Positions 15,252 through 23,661 are shown, counted from the stretch's first letter. The stretch is 64,000 bases of DNA from Microbacterium sp. Root553 (GCF_001426995.1 NZ_LMFY01000001.1:1392470-1456469), one strand, 5' to 3'. Numbers and translations: made by a program. The notes: generated from the letters alone by a model not told the origin.

Positions 15252-16061
15252 TCAGTCCTCGTCGAGCGTCGGGATCGACTCGGTGACGGTGGGCAGCAGA
15301 TCGGCGACCGAGTCGACGATCTCGTCGGGCCGGAACGGGTACTTCTCGACCTCGGCCTGGTCGCTGATCCCGGTCATCACGAGCACGGTGTGCAGACCCG
15401 CCTCGATGCCGGCGATGATGTCGGTGTCCATGCGGTCGCCGATCATGCCGGTCTTCTTCGAGTGCGCACCGATCTTGTTCAGAGCCGACCGGAACATCAT
15501 CGGGTTGGGCTTGCCGACGACGTAGGGCTCCTTGCCCGTGGCCTTCGTGATGAGGGCGGCGATCGCGCCGGTCGCCGGCATCACGCCATCGGCCGAGGGG
15601 CCGGTCGCGTCGGGGTTCGTGACGATGAACCGCGCGCCGCGGATGATCAGCCGGATCGCCTTGGTGATCGCCTCGAACGAGTAGTTGCGGGTCTCGCCGA
15701 CGACCACGAAGTCGGGGTCGGTCTCGGTCATGATGAAGCCGGCCTCATGCAGAGCGGTGAGGATGCCGGCCTCGCCGATCACGAAGGCCGAGCCGCCGGG
15801 AACCTGCTGCTTGAGGAAGTCGGCCGTCGCAAGCGCCGAGGTCCAGATGCGCTCCTCCGGAACGGTCAGGCCGCTGGCCCGCAGCCGCGCCGAGAGATCG
15901 CGCGCGGTGAAGATCGAGTTGTTCGTCAGGACCAGATAGGGGATCTCGTTCTGCTCCCATCCCGCCAGCAGCTCGGATGCGCCCGGGATCGCGTCGTTCT
16001 CGTGCACGAGAACGCCGTCCATGTCGGTCAGCCAGCATTCGATGTCGTCGCGGTGTCCCAT
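15252..16061 (-). CDS. HAD-IIA (NagD-like) phosphatase
   Basis: 269 residues from ATG 16061 (GTG 16067 lies inside the -10 to start gap). Motif I is LTDMDGVLVHEND with the two catalytic aspartates, motif II YLVLTNNS, the cap domain includes FVVVGETRNYSFEAI, and motif III/IV VVGKPNPMMF and MIGDRMDTDIIAG. NagD-type enzymes dephosphorylate nucleotides or sugar phosphates. Followed closely by the YdeI-like gene. Confidence 0.9.
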   Translation of the reverse strand: MGHRDDIECWLTDMDGVLVHENDAIPGASELLAGWEQNEIPYLVLTNNSIFTARDLSARLRASGLTVPEERIWTSALATADFLKQQVPGGSAFVIGEAGILTALHEAGFIMTETDPDFVVVGETRNYSFEAITKAIRLIIRGARFIVTNPDATGPSADGVMPATGAIAALITKATGKEPYVVGKPNPMMFRSALNKIGAHSKKTGMIGDRMDTDIIAGIEAGLHTVLVMTGISDQAEVEKYPFRPDEIVDSVADLLPTVTESIPTLDED

Positions 16062-16067
16062 GTGCAC

Positions 16068-16073
16068 AGCCTA
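16068..16073 (-). promoter_or_regulatory. -10 box, leaderless HAD-IIA gene
   Basis: TAGGCT on the minus strand, six bases (GTGCAC) before ATG 16061; this decides the start. Confidence 0.55.
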
Positions 16074-16156
16074 TTCGCCCGGGGTGGCGGGCAGGTGTCG
16101 GGTCTGCGTCGCGCTGTCAGGTGCGTGCCCGCGGGGGCATCCCTGCCCCGCGCAGT

Positions 16157-16789
16157 TCAGGCGCTGAGCCAGACGACATCCGCCGCGCCTTCGGGGAGCG
16201 TCGCGGGAGAGCCGTCGAGCTCGACACCGGATGCGGTGGTGGTGATCGTCGCCGCGACCACGACGCCGGCGGCCTCGAGCGAGCGCAGCAGCTCGGGATC
16301 GCGGTCGTCGACGCGCAGGACCCGCCCGGTGTGACCTGCGGGAGCGTCGGCGAGCAGCACGAACGGCTCGCGGTCGACGCGTCCGTCGGCGTCGGGGATG
16401 GCATCGCCGTGCGGATCGAACCGGGGTCGCCCCAGGCGCGCGTCGATGCCCTCGAGCAGCCGATCGCTGATGGTGTGCTCGAGCACCTCGGCCTCGTCGT
16501 GCACCTCGTGCCAGCCGTAGCCGAACTCCTGCACCAGCCAGGTTTCGATCAGGCGGTGTCGGCGCACCATCGCGAGCGCACGCTGGGTGCCCGCATCCGT
16601 CAGGCGCACCGCTCCGTACGGGACGTGCGAGACGAACCCGGCCGCGGCGAGCTTCTTCACCATCTCGGTCACCGACGAGGGGGCGATGCCGAGCTTCGCC
16701 GCGAGGACCGACGGGGTGATCGGCGCATCCTGCCATTCGGTGTGCGCGTAGACGGTCTTGAGATAGTCGTCTGCTGCCGGAGATGCCAC
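16157..16789 (-). CDS. DtxR/MntR-family metal-dependent repressor
   Basis: 210 residues. N-terminal winged helix (DDYLKTVYAHTEW, then TPSVLAAKLGIAPSSVTEMVKKLAAAGFVSHVPYGAVRLTDAG), a dimerisation/metal domain (EVHDEAEVLEHTISDRLLEGID, with the E..EH residues that bind metal in MntR/DtxR and an early Asp at residue 8), and a C-terminal FeoA/SH3-like domain after HPHGDAIPDADG-like sequence. With Mn(II) or Fe(II) it should repress uptake genes. The best candidate target in this window is mntH at 20021-21280, which has two matching dyads. Its own start is leaderless. Confidence 0.9.
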   Translation of the reverse strand: MASPAADDYLKTVYAHTEWQDAPITPSVLAAKLGIAPSSVTEMVKKLAAAGFVSHVPYGAVRLTDAGTQRALAMVRRHRLIETWLVQEFGYGWHEVHDEAEVLEHTISDRLLEGIDARLGRPRFDPHGDAIPDADGRVDREPFVLLADAPAGHTGRVLRVDDRDPELLRSLEAAGVVVAATITTTASGVELDGSPATLPEGAADVVWLSA

Positions 16790-16795
16790 GGTCCC

Positions 16796-16801
16796 AGCCT
16801 A
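16796..16801 (-). promoter_or_regulatory. -10 box, leaderless DtxR/MntR gene
   Basis: TAGGCT on the minus strand, six bases before the GTG at 16789. Confidence 0.55.
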
Positions 16802-16843
16802 GATCAGGAGGATGCCGGCACTCTGTCCCCGGGGCGGCTCTGT

Positions 16844-16928
16844 CCTCGGCGGGGCTCAGGGCTCGGTGTGGCTCAGGGCTCGGCGGGGCTCAGGAGTTCG
16901 CTGCGGTCAGGAGTTCGCTGCGCTCAGG
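16844..16928 (-). repeat. Five 17-bp tandem units starting at a stop codon
   Basis: Read on the minus strand, five consecutive 17-bp units begin CCTGA: the first (16912-16928) contains the TGA of the gene at 16924-17226, and the rest (16895-16911, 16878-16894, 16861-16877, 16844-16860) extend into the spacer. The first two differ by one base, as do units three and five. Confidence 0.85.
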
Positions 16929-17226
16929 GGTTGGCGACGTCGACGAGGATGCCGAAGGCCACCTGGCCCGCGAAGAACATGATGAGGAATCCCAGCAGGG
17001 CGGCGAAGAGCGAGAGGCGGCCGTCGAATCCCTCGATGCCGGCGATGCCGAGCTTTCGGGCGCGGAAGGCGAGCACGAGCGTCGCGAGACCGAGGGCGAG
17101 CTGCACCCACGGGCCGCCGATGGGCAGCGCCGTCGGGAAGGCGACCAGCAGTCCGCCGGCCACGCCGGTCGCGATGGCGATCCAGGTGAGGATGCGGACG
17201 GTGCGACGGGCGTTCTCGACGGGCAT
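16924..17226 (-). CDS. Hypothetical three-helix membrane protein
   Basis: 100 residues from ATG 17226. Helices at about 10-30 (ILTWIAIATGVAGGLLVAF), 38-56 (WVQLALGLATLVLAF) and 72-95 (LFAALLGFLIMFFAGQVAFGI), with a short linker GIAGIEGFDGR. No named domain recognised. TAGGCT lies seven bases before the start. The stop codon is the first element of a 17-bp tandem repeat. Confidence 0.7.
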   Translation of the reverse strand: MPVENARRTVRILTWIAIATGVAGGLLVAFPTALPIGGPWVQLALGLATLVLAFRARKLGIAGIEGFDGRLSLFAALLGFLIMFFAGQVAFGILVDVANP

Positions 17227-17233
17227 GCCCTCG

Positions 17234-17239
17234 AGCCTA
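17234..17239 (-). promoter_or_regulatory. -10 box, leaderless membrane protein gene
   Basis: TAGGCT on the minus strand, seven bases before ATG 17226. Confidence 0.5.
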
Positions 17240-17295
17240 CTGGCCGGGAGAAGCCGCGCCGCCCGCTGTGAATCGTCTCAATCTAGCCGATCTCC

Positions 17296-17324
17296 TTGAC
17301 GGCGCCGGGGGCGGCGGGTAACTT
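17296..17324 (+). promoter_or_regulatory. Promoter of the rhamnogalacturonan lyase gene
   Basis: TTGACG (17296-17301), 17-base spacer, TAACTT (17319-17324). This is the best -35/-10 pair in the window. It leaves a leader of about 55 bases with AGAGAAGGA before ATG 17385. Confidence 0.65.
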
Positions 17325-17384
17325 CGACCGGGCACGGGAAAACGCTATCCGAGCGGGCGTCCTGCCCAGAGAAGGATTTCGACG

Positions 17385-19946
17385 ATGAACATCCGACATC
17401 ATTCATTCCGCGCTGCCGTCGCGGTCGCCGCCGCAGGCTGCTTGCTGGTGGGAGGCGTGCAGAGTGCCGCCGCCGCCCCTGCCACGGGCCCGGACGCCGG
17501 ACGCCATGGCCCGGCATCCGCGACTCCGCAGCTGGAGAACCTCGACCGCGGCCTCGTCGCCGTCTCCACCGCCGACGGCGTCTTCCTGAGTTGGCGGCTG
17601 CTGTCGTCCGAGGCGACCGGCGCCACGGCCACCGGGCTCGCCGGCCCCGACTTCGCCGTCTACCGCGACGGCACGAAGATCGCCACCGTGACCGACAGCA
17701 CGAACCTCGCGGATGCCGAGGGAACGGCCACGGCGGAGTACTCCGTCGTCCCGATCGTGAACGGCGTCGAGCTCGCGGCATCCGCCTCCGCCCCGGTCAC
17801 CGCCTGGGCCGATGGGCATCACGACCTGCCGCTGCAGAAGCCCGCCGACGGCGTCACGCCCGCGGGCGAGGCCTACACCTACTCCGCGAACGACGTGTCG
17901 GTCGGCGATGTCGACGGCGACGGGCAGTACGAGTACGTCGTGAAGTGGGAGCCGTCGAATGCGAAGGACGTCTCGCAGCGCGGATACACCGGCTCCGTCT
18001 ACCTCGACACCTACGAGCTCGACGGCACGCTGCTCAACCGCCTCGACCTGGGCGTGAACATCAGGGCGGGAGCCCACTACACGCAGTTCCTCGTCTACGA
18101 CTTCGACGGGGACGGCCGCTCGGAGACGATGCTGAAGACGGCGCCGGGCACCAAGTCGGTGCAGTACGGCGCCGACGGGGCCGTCGTCGGGGAGTCCTTC
18201 ATCACCCTGCCGAAGTCCGACCGCAAGGCCGGGGTCACCCACGACGACGACTACCGGCTCAGCGCCGCCGACTACGAAGCACATCTCGTCGAGATGTTCC
18301 TCGGCTGGAGCTCACGCGACGAGGTCGTCTCGGGGCAGTGGCCGGCGACTCTCGAAGAGGCATGGGGCATGCCCGTCACGCACGAGTACCCGCTGAGCAG
18401 GGAGAGCGCCGAGGAGCTCGCCGACACGTTCATCGACGTGTATGCGCCGAGCCGCAGCGCCCGCAACCTGCTGCGGGAGTTCGAGGGCTTCATCATCGAC
18501 GGGCCCGAGTACCTCACGGTCTTCGACAGCGCCACCGGCAAGGAACTCCAGACCATCCCGTATCCGACCGAGCGCGGCGATGACGGCCTGCTGTGGGGCG
18601 ACTACGCGATGTCCCGCATCGAGCCGGGCAACCGCGTCGACCGCTTCCTGTCGGGAGTCGGCTACCTCGACGGCCAGCATCCGTCCGCCGTCTTCGCACG
18701 CGGCTACTACACGCGCACGACCGTCACGGCCTTCGACTGGGACGGCAAGCGCCTCACGGAGCGCTGGGATGTCGACAGCGGCCACGCGCCGATGACGAAC
18801 CCCTTCAACGACTCGCCCCACGGGCGTGACGGCACCGACCCCGAGTTCGGGACGATCACGACCCAGGGCGACCACTCGCTGAGCTTCGCCGACGTGGATG
18901 CCGACGGCAAGCAAGAGCTCGTCTACGGATCGGCGACGATCGATCACGATGGCAGCCTGCTGTACAGCTCGTTCGACGTGCTGCCCGAGGGCAGCGCCGC
19001 GCCGGGCGAGAACGTGCGCCTCGGCCACGGTGACGCGATGCACGTGGCGGACATCGATCCGAGCCGCCCCGGACTCGAGATCTGGACGGCCCACGAGGGT
19101 GGCACCTTCGCCCCGTACGGATCGGTGTTGCGTGATGCGGCCACGGGGGAATCGCTGTTCGGCGCCTACTCCGGTCGCGACACCGGTCGGGCGATGATCG
19201 GAGACGTCCGCCCGGACATCCCCGGCATCGAGGTGTGGTCGAGCATGCCCGGCGGCACCGAGGGCAGCGGACTGCTGAGCGCCACAGGAGAGCTGCTCGA
19301 CACGGCGACGCCCGGCACGAACATGTCGATCCGCTGGGCGGGGGACATGACCACCCAGATCGTGAACGGCAGCGGCGATCAGACACCCACGATCGACGAC
19401 TGGACCCGTGGCACCGTGCTCACGGCCACCGGAACCCTCACGAACAACGGCACCAAGGGCAATCCCTCCCTGGTCGCCGACGTGCTGGGGGACTGGCGCG
19501 AGGAGCTGCTGGTGCGCACGACCGACTCGAGCGCGCTGCGGTTCTACACGACCACCGAGCCGACGGCGCACAAGCTCACCACGCTCATGCACGACGTGCA
19601 GTATCGCGCCGAGACGGCACGTCAGCAGACGACCTACAACCAGCCCGCGTACACCTCGTTCTACCTGGCGAGCGACGTCGACTGGGCGAACGTCCCGGTG
19701 CTCACCGCGCCGGTGACGCCCAAGGCTCCGAAGTTCACCGACAAGCCCGGGACGTCTCGTGACGAGGTGAAGGTGCCGACCACCGTCAAGGGCGTCACCT
19801 ATTACGTGAACGGCGAGAAGGTCGAGGCGCGCAACGGCAAGGTGCGCGTCACGGGGGAGGTGACCGTGGTCGCGGTCCCCGACCCCGGGCACCGCATCGC
19901 CGACGGCGCCGTCTCGCAGTGGACGGAGACGCTCCGCTCGCGCTGA
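17385..19946 (+). CDS. Secreted rhamnogalacturonan lyase, PL11 family
   Basis: 853 residues. It cuts the rhamnogalacturonan-I backbone of pectin by beta-elimination outside the cell. A Sec signal peptide (FRAAVAVAAAGCLLVGGVQSAAAA) is followed by the PL11 eight-bladed propeller: RGLVAVSTADGVFLSWRLL, then several Ca-binding loops (DVDGDGQYEYVVKWEPSNAKD, DFDGDGRSETMLKTAPGT, DVDADGKQELVYGS) and the C-terminal HDVQYRAETARQQTTYNQP that is typical of YesW/YesX. Residues about 765-853 form a small extra domain (KAPKFTDKPGTSRDEVKVP onward) with no anchor motif. The gene stands alone between its own promoter and a strong hairpin; no sugar transporter or rhamnose genes are beside it. Confidence 0.9.
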   Translation: MNIRHHSFRAAVAVAAAGCLLVGGVQSAAAAPATGPDAGRHGPASATPQLENLDRGLVAVSTADGVFLSWRLLSSEATGATATGLAGPDFAVYRDGTKIATVTDSTNLADAEGTATAEYSVVPIVNGVELAASASAPVTAWADGHHDLPLQKPADGVTPAGEAYTYSANDVSVGDVDGDGQYEYVVKWEPSNAKDVSQRGYTGSVYLDTYELDGTLLNRLDLGVNIRAGAHYTQFLVYDFDGDGRSETMLKTAPGTKSVQYGADGAVVGESFITLPKSDRKAGVTHDDDYRLSAADYEAHLVEMFLGWSSRDEVVSGQWPATLEEAWGMPVTHEYPLSRESAEELADTFIDVYAPSRSARNLLREFEGFIIDGPEYLTVFDSATGKELQTIPYPTERGDDGLLWGDYAMSRIEPGNRVDRFLSGVGYLDGQHPSAVFARGYYTRTTVTAFDWDGKRLTERWDVDSGHAPMTNPFNDSPHGRDGTDPEFGTITTQGDHSLSFADVDADGKQELVYGSATIDHDGSLLYSSFDVLPEGSAAPGENVRLGHGDAMHVADIDPSRPGLEIWTAHEGGTFAPYGSVLRDAATGESLFGAYSGRDTGRAMIGDVRPDIPGIEVWSSMPGGTEGSGLLSATGELLDTATPGTNMSIRWAGDMTTQIVNGSGDQTPTIDDWTRGTVLTATGTLTNNGTKGNPSLVADVLGDWREELLVRTTDSSALRFYTTTEPTAHKLTTLMHDVQYRAETARQQTTYNQPAYTSFYLASDVDWANVPVLTAPVTPKAPKFTDKPGTSRDEVKVPTTVKGVTYYVNGEKVEARNGKVRVTGEVTVVAVPDPGHRIADGAVSQWTETLRSR

Positions 19947-19960
19947 GCGCGGACAGATCG

Positions 19961-19999
19961 CCGCCCCGAGCCGAATCTTCCCGTGCCGGCTCGGGGCGG
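19961..19999 (+). terminator. Terminator hairpin after the PL11 gene
   Basis: Perfect 13-bp stem CCGCCCCGAGCCG / CGGCTCGGGGCGG with a 13-base loop, followed by TTCC. It sits between convergent genes and may act for both strands. Confidence 0.7.
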
Positions 20000-20020
20000 T
20001 TCCGCGTGCGCGACGCCTGA

Positions 20021-21280
20021 TCAGGCGCCGGTCAGGACCAGCCAGAGCAGCGCGCCGTTGAGGGCGATGAGCAGCACCGACGCCAGCACACCGGCCGCGG
20101 TGGTCCATCGCCGGTTCACCCAGGCGCCCAGCGTGCGACGCTGGGCCGTGAGCGCCACCAGCGGGATCAGCGCGAACGGGATGCCGAACGACAGCACGAC
20201 CTGGCTGAGCACGAGGGCCAGTGTCGGATCGACGCCGAGCCCGAGGATCACGAGCGCGGGGATCAGGGTGATCAGCCGCCGTGCCAGCAGCGGGATGCGC
20301 ACGTGCAGCAGGCCGTGCATGATCTCGGCTCCCGCGTAGGCGCCGACCGAGGTCGACGCGAGCCCCGAGGCGAGCAGGCCGACGGCGAAGAAGGTGGCGA
20401 CGACGGGCCCGAGCCCCGCGGCCAGCGCGGCGTGCGCGCCTTCGAGGGAGTCCGTGCCGTCGACCCCGGCGAGGTTGGCTGCGGCGAGCAGCAGGATGCC
20501 GAGATTCACCGTCCCGGCGATGACCATCGCGATCGAGACGTCCCAGCGGGTCGCGGTCAGCAGACGGCGGATGCGGGAGACCTCGGTGCGCGCCGCCTCG
20601 GTCGGTCCGTGCGCGGCGGCCGCGCCGAACCTGTCGCGGGTCAGCGAGGAGTGGGCGTAGATCGCGTGCGGCATGATCGTCGCGCCGAGGATGGACGCGG
20701 CGAGCAGCACCGATCCGGTGCCCTCGAAGCGGGGCACGAGTCCGCCGACGACGCTGCCGGCATCCGGTGGAGCGACGAAGAGGCCGGCGACGAAGCCGAC
20801 CGCGATGATCGCCATCAGCCCGATGATCACGAACTCGAACGGCCGCGCGCCGCCCCGGTTCTGCACCGCGAGGAGGATCATCGACACCGCGCCGGTGATG
20901 ACGCCGCCGAGGAGCAGCGGGATGTCGAACAGCAGGTACAGCGCGACCGCCCCGCCGATGACCTCGGCGAGGTCGGTGGCCATCGCGACGAGCTCGGCCT
21001 GCAGCCAGTACGCTCGGCGGGCCCACGGCCTCGTCAGCCGCGTGCCCAGCACTTCGGGGAGGCTCTGGCCCGTGACGACGCCGAGCTTGGCGGAGAGGTA
21101 CTGGATCAGCCAGGCCATGATGTTGCCCGCCACGACGATCCACACGAGCAGGTAGCCGTACTGGGCACCGGCCGTCATGTTGCTCGCGACGTTGCCCGGG
21201 TCGAGGTAGGCGACTCCGGCGACCAGAGCGGGTCCGAGCAGCCACAGACTGCGGGGCGGTGTCGCGGCATTTTTAGGCAT
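20021..21280 (-). CDS. mntH: Nramp-family Mn(II)/Fe(II) transporter
   Basis: 419 residues from ATG 21280 (an in-frame ATG at 21310 would put the operator inside the gene). It imports Mn(II)/Fe(II) with protons. About 11 helices; family motifs: VAYLDPGNVASNM (metal-binding DPGN in helix 1), QAELVAMATDLAEVIGGA, ILGATIMPHAIYAHSSL (the MPH motif in helix 6) and LLASGLASTSVGAYAG. The start codon lies in the centre of a regulator-type dyad and a second dyad lies just upstream, so it is very likely repressed by a DtxR/MntR protein, probably the one at 16157-16789. Confidence 0.95.
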   Translation of the reverse strand: MPKNAATPPRSLWLLGPALVAGVAYLDPGNVASNMTAGAQYGYLLVWIVVAGNIMAWLIQYLSAKLGVVTGQSLPEVLGTRLTRPWARRAYWLQAELVAMATDLAEVIGGAVALYLLFDIPLLLGGVITGAVSMILLAVQNRGGARPFEFVIIGLMAIIAVGFVAGLFVAPPDAGSVVGGLVPRFEGTGSVLLAASILGATIMPHAIYAHSSLTRDRFGAAAAHGPTEAARTEVSRIRRLLTATRWDVSIAMVIAGTVNLGILLLAAANLAGVDGTDSLEGAHAALAAGLGPVVATFFAVGLLASGLASTSVGAYAGAEIMHGLLHVRIPLLARRLITLIPALVILGLGVDPTLALVLSQVVLSFGIPFALIPLVALTAQRRTLGAWVNRRWTTAAGVLASVLLIALNGALLWLVLTGA

Positions 21281-21287
21281 GCCGAAA
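21272..21287. promoter_or_regulatory. MntR-type dyad over the mntH start codon
   Basis: TTTAGGCATGCCGAAA, an imperfect 16-bp palindrome (one mismatched pair). The central CAT is the mntH start codon on the minus strand. Half-sites resemble DtxR/MntR operators (TTAGG-type). Confidence 0.65.
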
Positions 21288-21292
21288 TCGTA
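21287..21292 (-). promoter_or_regulatory. -10 box, leaderless mntH
   Basis: TACGAT on the minus strand, six bases (TTCGGC) before ATG 21280. The two dyads flank it, one over the start and one over the -35 region. Confidence 0.5.
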
Positions 21293-21299
21293 GCGGATA

Positions 21300-21315
21300 T
21301 TTCGGTGCACCTAAA
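21300..21315. promoter_or_regulatory. Second MntR-type dyad upstream of mntH
   Basis: TTTCGGTGCACCTAAA, one mismatched pair, extended by ATA/TAT on each side to 22 bp. Its half-sites (TTTAGG, TTTCGG) are the same as in the dyad at 21272-21287; the centres are 28 bp apart. Confidence 0.7.
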
Positions 21316-21338
21316 TATGCGAGCCGTCGTGCGGCGGA

Positions 21339-21344
21339 TAGCCT
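21339..21344 (+). promoter_or_regulatory. -10 box, leaderless RNA methyltransferase gene
   Basis: TAGCCT, six bases (GACGGG) before ATG 21351. Confidence 0.55.
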
Positions 21345-21350
21345 GACGGG

Positions 21351-22064
21351 ATGGATGAGCAGACGCCCGCAGGCCCGGCGGAGACGGGCGACACCTCGGG
21401 GACAGGCGACACGTCGGAGACAAGCAGATCCTCAGACGCAGGCGGATCGTCGGCGCAGCCCGGGTACGGGGTAGGCCCCTGGCCCGGAGGACCCGTGGAG
21501 TGGCCGCAGGGGGAGCAGTACGACCCCGAGTTGCTCGCCGCCGGTGACACCCGCAACGTGATCGATCGCTATCGGTACTGGCGGATGCCGGCGATCGTCG
21601 CCGACCTCGACACGAAGCGGCATCCGTTCCACGTGGCCATCGAGAACTGGCAGCACGACATGAACATCGGCTCGATCGTGCGCAGCGCCAACGCATTCCT
21701 CGCCGACACCGTGCACATCATCGGTCGTCGCCGCTGGAACAAGCGCGGCGCCATGGTGACCGACCGCTACCAGCACGTCGTCCACCATGAGGATGTGCAG
21801 ACCTTCGCGGCGTGGGCGGCGGCCGAGGGCATCCCGATCATCGCCGTCGACAACGTCGAGGGGGCGGTGCCCGTCGATCGTGCCGAGCTGCCGCAGAGCT
21901 GCGTCCTGCTGTTCGGGCAGGAGGGGCCGGGTCTCTCGGACGAGGCGCTCGCCGCGGCATCCGGGCACATCGAGATCACCCAGTACGGCTCGACCCGGTC
22001 GATCAACGCGAGCGCGGCCGCAGCCGTGATCATGTACGAGTGGTGCCGGAGGCACGCGGGCTGA
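21351..22064 (+). CDS. TrmH/SpoU-family RNA 2'-O-methyltransferase
   Basis: 237 residues. A low-complexity Thr/Ser/Gly-rich head (about 1-45) precedes the SPOUT knot domain: WQHDMNIGSIVRSANAFLADTVHIIGRRRWNKRGAM (motif 1 with N and R), VLLFGQEGPGLSDEAL (motif 2) and YGSTRSINASAAAAVIMYEW (motif 3). These motifs bind S-adenosylmethionine in the trefoil knot. It probably methylates a ribose in rRNA or tRNA; the exact site is not predictable. Divergent from mntH. Confidence 0.9.
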   Translation: MDEQTPAGPAETGDTSGTGDTSETSRSSDAGGSSAQPGYGVGPWPGGPVEWPQGEQYDPELLAAGDTRNVIDRYRYWRMPAIVADLDTKRHPFHVAIENWQHDMNIGSIVRSANAFLADTVHIIGRRRWNKRGAMVTDRYQHVVHHEDVQTFAAWAAAEGIPIIAVDNVEGAVPVDRAELPQSCVLLFGQEGPGLSDEALAAASGHIEITQYGSTRSINASAAAAVIMYEWCRRHAG

Positions 22065-22077
22065 ACCTCGGGTTCCT

Positions 22078-22109
22078 GCGCAGCCGTCAGTCCCGGTCCA
22101 GGGCTGCGC
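22078..22109. terminator. Weak hairpin between convergent genes
   Basis: GCGCAGCC (22078-22085) pairs with GGCTGCGC (22102-22109), loop 16 bases, no T-tract. Possible terminator for the methyltransferase gene. Confidence 0.3.
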
Positions 22110-22172
22110 GGCCCACCTGTCCGGGATTCCGAGATACGTGGAGAACGTCGAGTCCTGCGCGTGTGTGCAGGA

Positions 22173-23492
22173 TCAGACTCCGGCGGTGAGCCAGCGTCCT
22201 GAGCGCACCCGCCAGCCGAGAGTGCCGAGGCGAGCGAGCAGGTACACGCCGAAGAACGCGACGGCGAGCCAGATGAGTCCGGGGGCACCGTCGACGCCGG
22301 TCGCGGCGATGATCCAGAGCGCGGGGAGGAACGGCAGGAGGTTGAGCACGCCGGCGAGTGCGAGGTATCGGGCGTCGTTCGCGCCCATCAGCACGCCGTC
22401 GAGCACGAAAACGACACCGGCGATCGGCTGGGCGACCGCGAGGATCAGCAGCGCCGGCTGCACGAGCGCCGCGATGTCGGGATCGCCGGTGAACACGATG
22501 CCCAGCACGCCGGACAGGACGGCGATCAGCGCCCCCACGATCACCCCGAACCACACGCCCCACGCGACCGTCCGTGCCAGCACGCGCTGCACCTGCCTCT
22601 GGTCGCCGGCGCCGAGCTCCTTGCCGATCAGGGCCTGCGCGGCGATCGCCAGCGCATCGAGGGCGAAGGCCGCTGCCGAGAAGATCGTGAACACGATCTG
22701 CCAGCCGGCGAGCTCGTCCGTGCCGATGCCCGTGGCCACGGCGACGGTCACGAGCAGCGCTGCCCGCAGACTCACCGTGCGCAGGAACAGCCAGCCCCCG
22801 GACCGCGCGGTGCGGCCCATGCCCTCGCGCTTCACCGTCAGCGAGGCATCATGGGTCACGGCGAGCCGTCGGATGACCAGCACGTAGGCGCCGACCATCC
22901 CCCACTGCGCGACCACGGTGCCCGCCGCGGAGCCGGCGATGCCCCAGCCGAGCCCGTAGATGAAGACGACGTTGAGCAGGGCGTTCGCCCCGAACCCCAG
23001 CCCGGCGATCCACAGCGGCGTGACCGTGTCCTGCATCCCGCGCAGCAGTCCGGTCGCCGCGAAGACGATCAGCATGGCGGGGAGACCCCACATCGATACG
23101 ACGAGGTAGTCGTTGGCCTGGGCGGCGACGGCATCGCTCGCTCCGAACAGCGACACCAGCCACGGCGAGGCCACGGCGCCGGCCGCCGCGAGCACGGCGC
23201 CGAGTGCCAGCGCCAGCCACATGCCGTTGATCCCGACCGACACGGCCTCGCCGGGGCGGCCGGCCCCGAACAGGCGAGCGACCGCGGGCGTCGTGGAGTA
23301 GGCGAGGAAGACCATGAGCCCGACCACCGTCTGCAACACGGCGCCGGCGATGCCGAGTCCGGCCAGCGGCGTCGTGCCGAGGTGCCCGATGAGCGCGGCG
23401 TCGACGATGAGGAAGGCGGGTTCCGCGATCAGCGCGCCGAGCGCGGGGACGGCGAGGCGCAGGATCTCGCGGTTGAGGGTGCGCTCGGTCAT
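22173..23492 (-). CDS. MATE-family efflux transporter (DinF-like)
   Basis: 439 residues with twelve helices in two matching halves. Begins MTERTLNREILRLAVPALGALIAEPAFLIVDAALIGHLGT, the DinF-type start with EPAF and D; second half includes FALDALAIAAQALIGKELGAGD. MATE proteins expel cationic drugs or metabolites against Na+ or H+. No regulator adjoins. TAGGCT ends six bases before the ATG. Confidence 0.9.
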   Translation of the reverse strand: MTERTLNREILRLAVPALGALIAEPAFLIVDAALIGHLGTTPLAGLGIAGAVLQTVVGLMVFLAYSTTPAVARLFGAGRPGEAVSVGINGMWLALALGAVLAAAGAVASPWLVSLFGASDAVAAQANDYLVVSMWGLPAMLIVFAATGLLRGMQDTVTPLWIAGLGFGANALLNVVFIYGLGWGIAGSAAGTVVAQWGMVGAYVLVIRRLAVTHDASLTVKREGMGRTARSGGWLFLRTVSLRAALLVTVAVATGIGTDELAGWQIVFTIFSAAAFALDALAIAAQALIGKELGAGDQRQVQRVLARTVAWGVWFGVIVGALIAVLSGVLGIVFTGDPDIAALVQPALLILAVAQPIAGVVFVLDGVLMGANDARYLALAGVLNLLPFLPALWIIAATGVDGAPGLIWLAVAFFGVYLLARLGTLGWRVRSGRWLTAGV

Positions 23493-23498
23493 CCTCAG

Positions 23499-23504
23499 AG
23501 CCTA
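23499..23504 (-). promoter_or_regulatory. -10 box, leaderless MATE gene
   Basis: TAGGCT on the minus strand, six bases (CTGAGG) before ATG 23492. Confidence 0.5.
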
Positions 23505-23509
23505 TGGGC

Positions 23510-23609
23510 TGACACCGACCGACCCGCGTCGACACCGACGTGTATGGACTCCATCGACGTGTATGCACTCCACCGACGTGTATGGCCTGACACCGACCGA
23601 CCCGTGTCG
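23510..23609. repeat. Nested direct repeats in a divergent intergenic region
   Basis: Two 22-bp copies of TGACACCGACCGACCCG(C/T)GTCG (23510-23531, 23588-23609) enclose three head-to-tail 19-bp units of the form CA(C/T)CGACGTGTATGNNCTN (23533-23551, 23552-23570, 23571-23589). All lie between the divergent MATE and DUF1992 genes, next to both promoters. Confidence 0.85.
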
Positions 23610-23661
23610 TCGCCTCCGGCCGTACCCTGGAATCACCCACCGGATGCCAGGGAGGTGCATC

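Noticed and set aside
16850..16930. Terminator of the 16924 gene
   Set aside because: The 17-bp units are direct, not inverted; no stable hairpin with a T-tract was found.
17258..17285. LacI-type operator (TGTGAATCG..CTCA) before the PL11 promoter
   Set aside because: The halves do not form a convincing palindrome and no LacI gene is nearby.
18312..21245. A 977-codon open frame on the minus strand through the PL11 and mntH genes
   Set aside because: It is antisense or out of frame to clear genes, rich in Arg/Gly/His and has no domain; long shadow frames are expected at this GC content.
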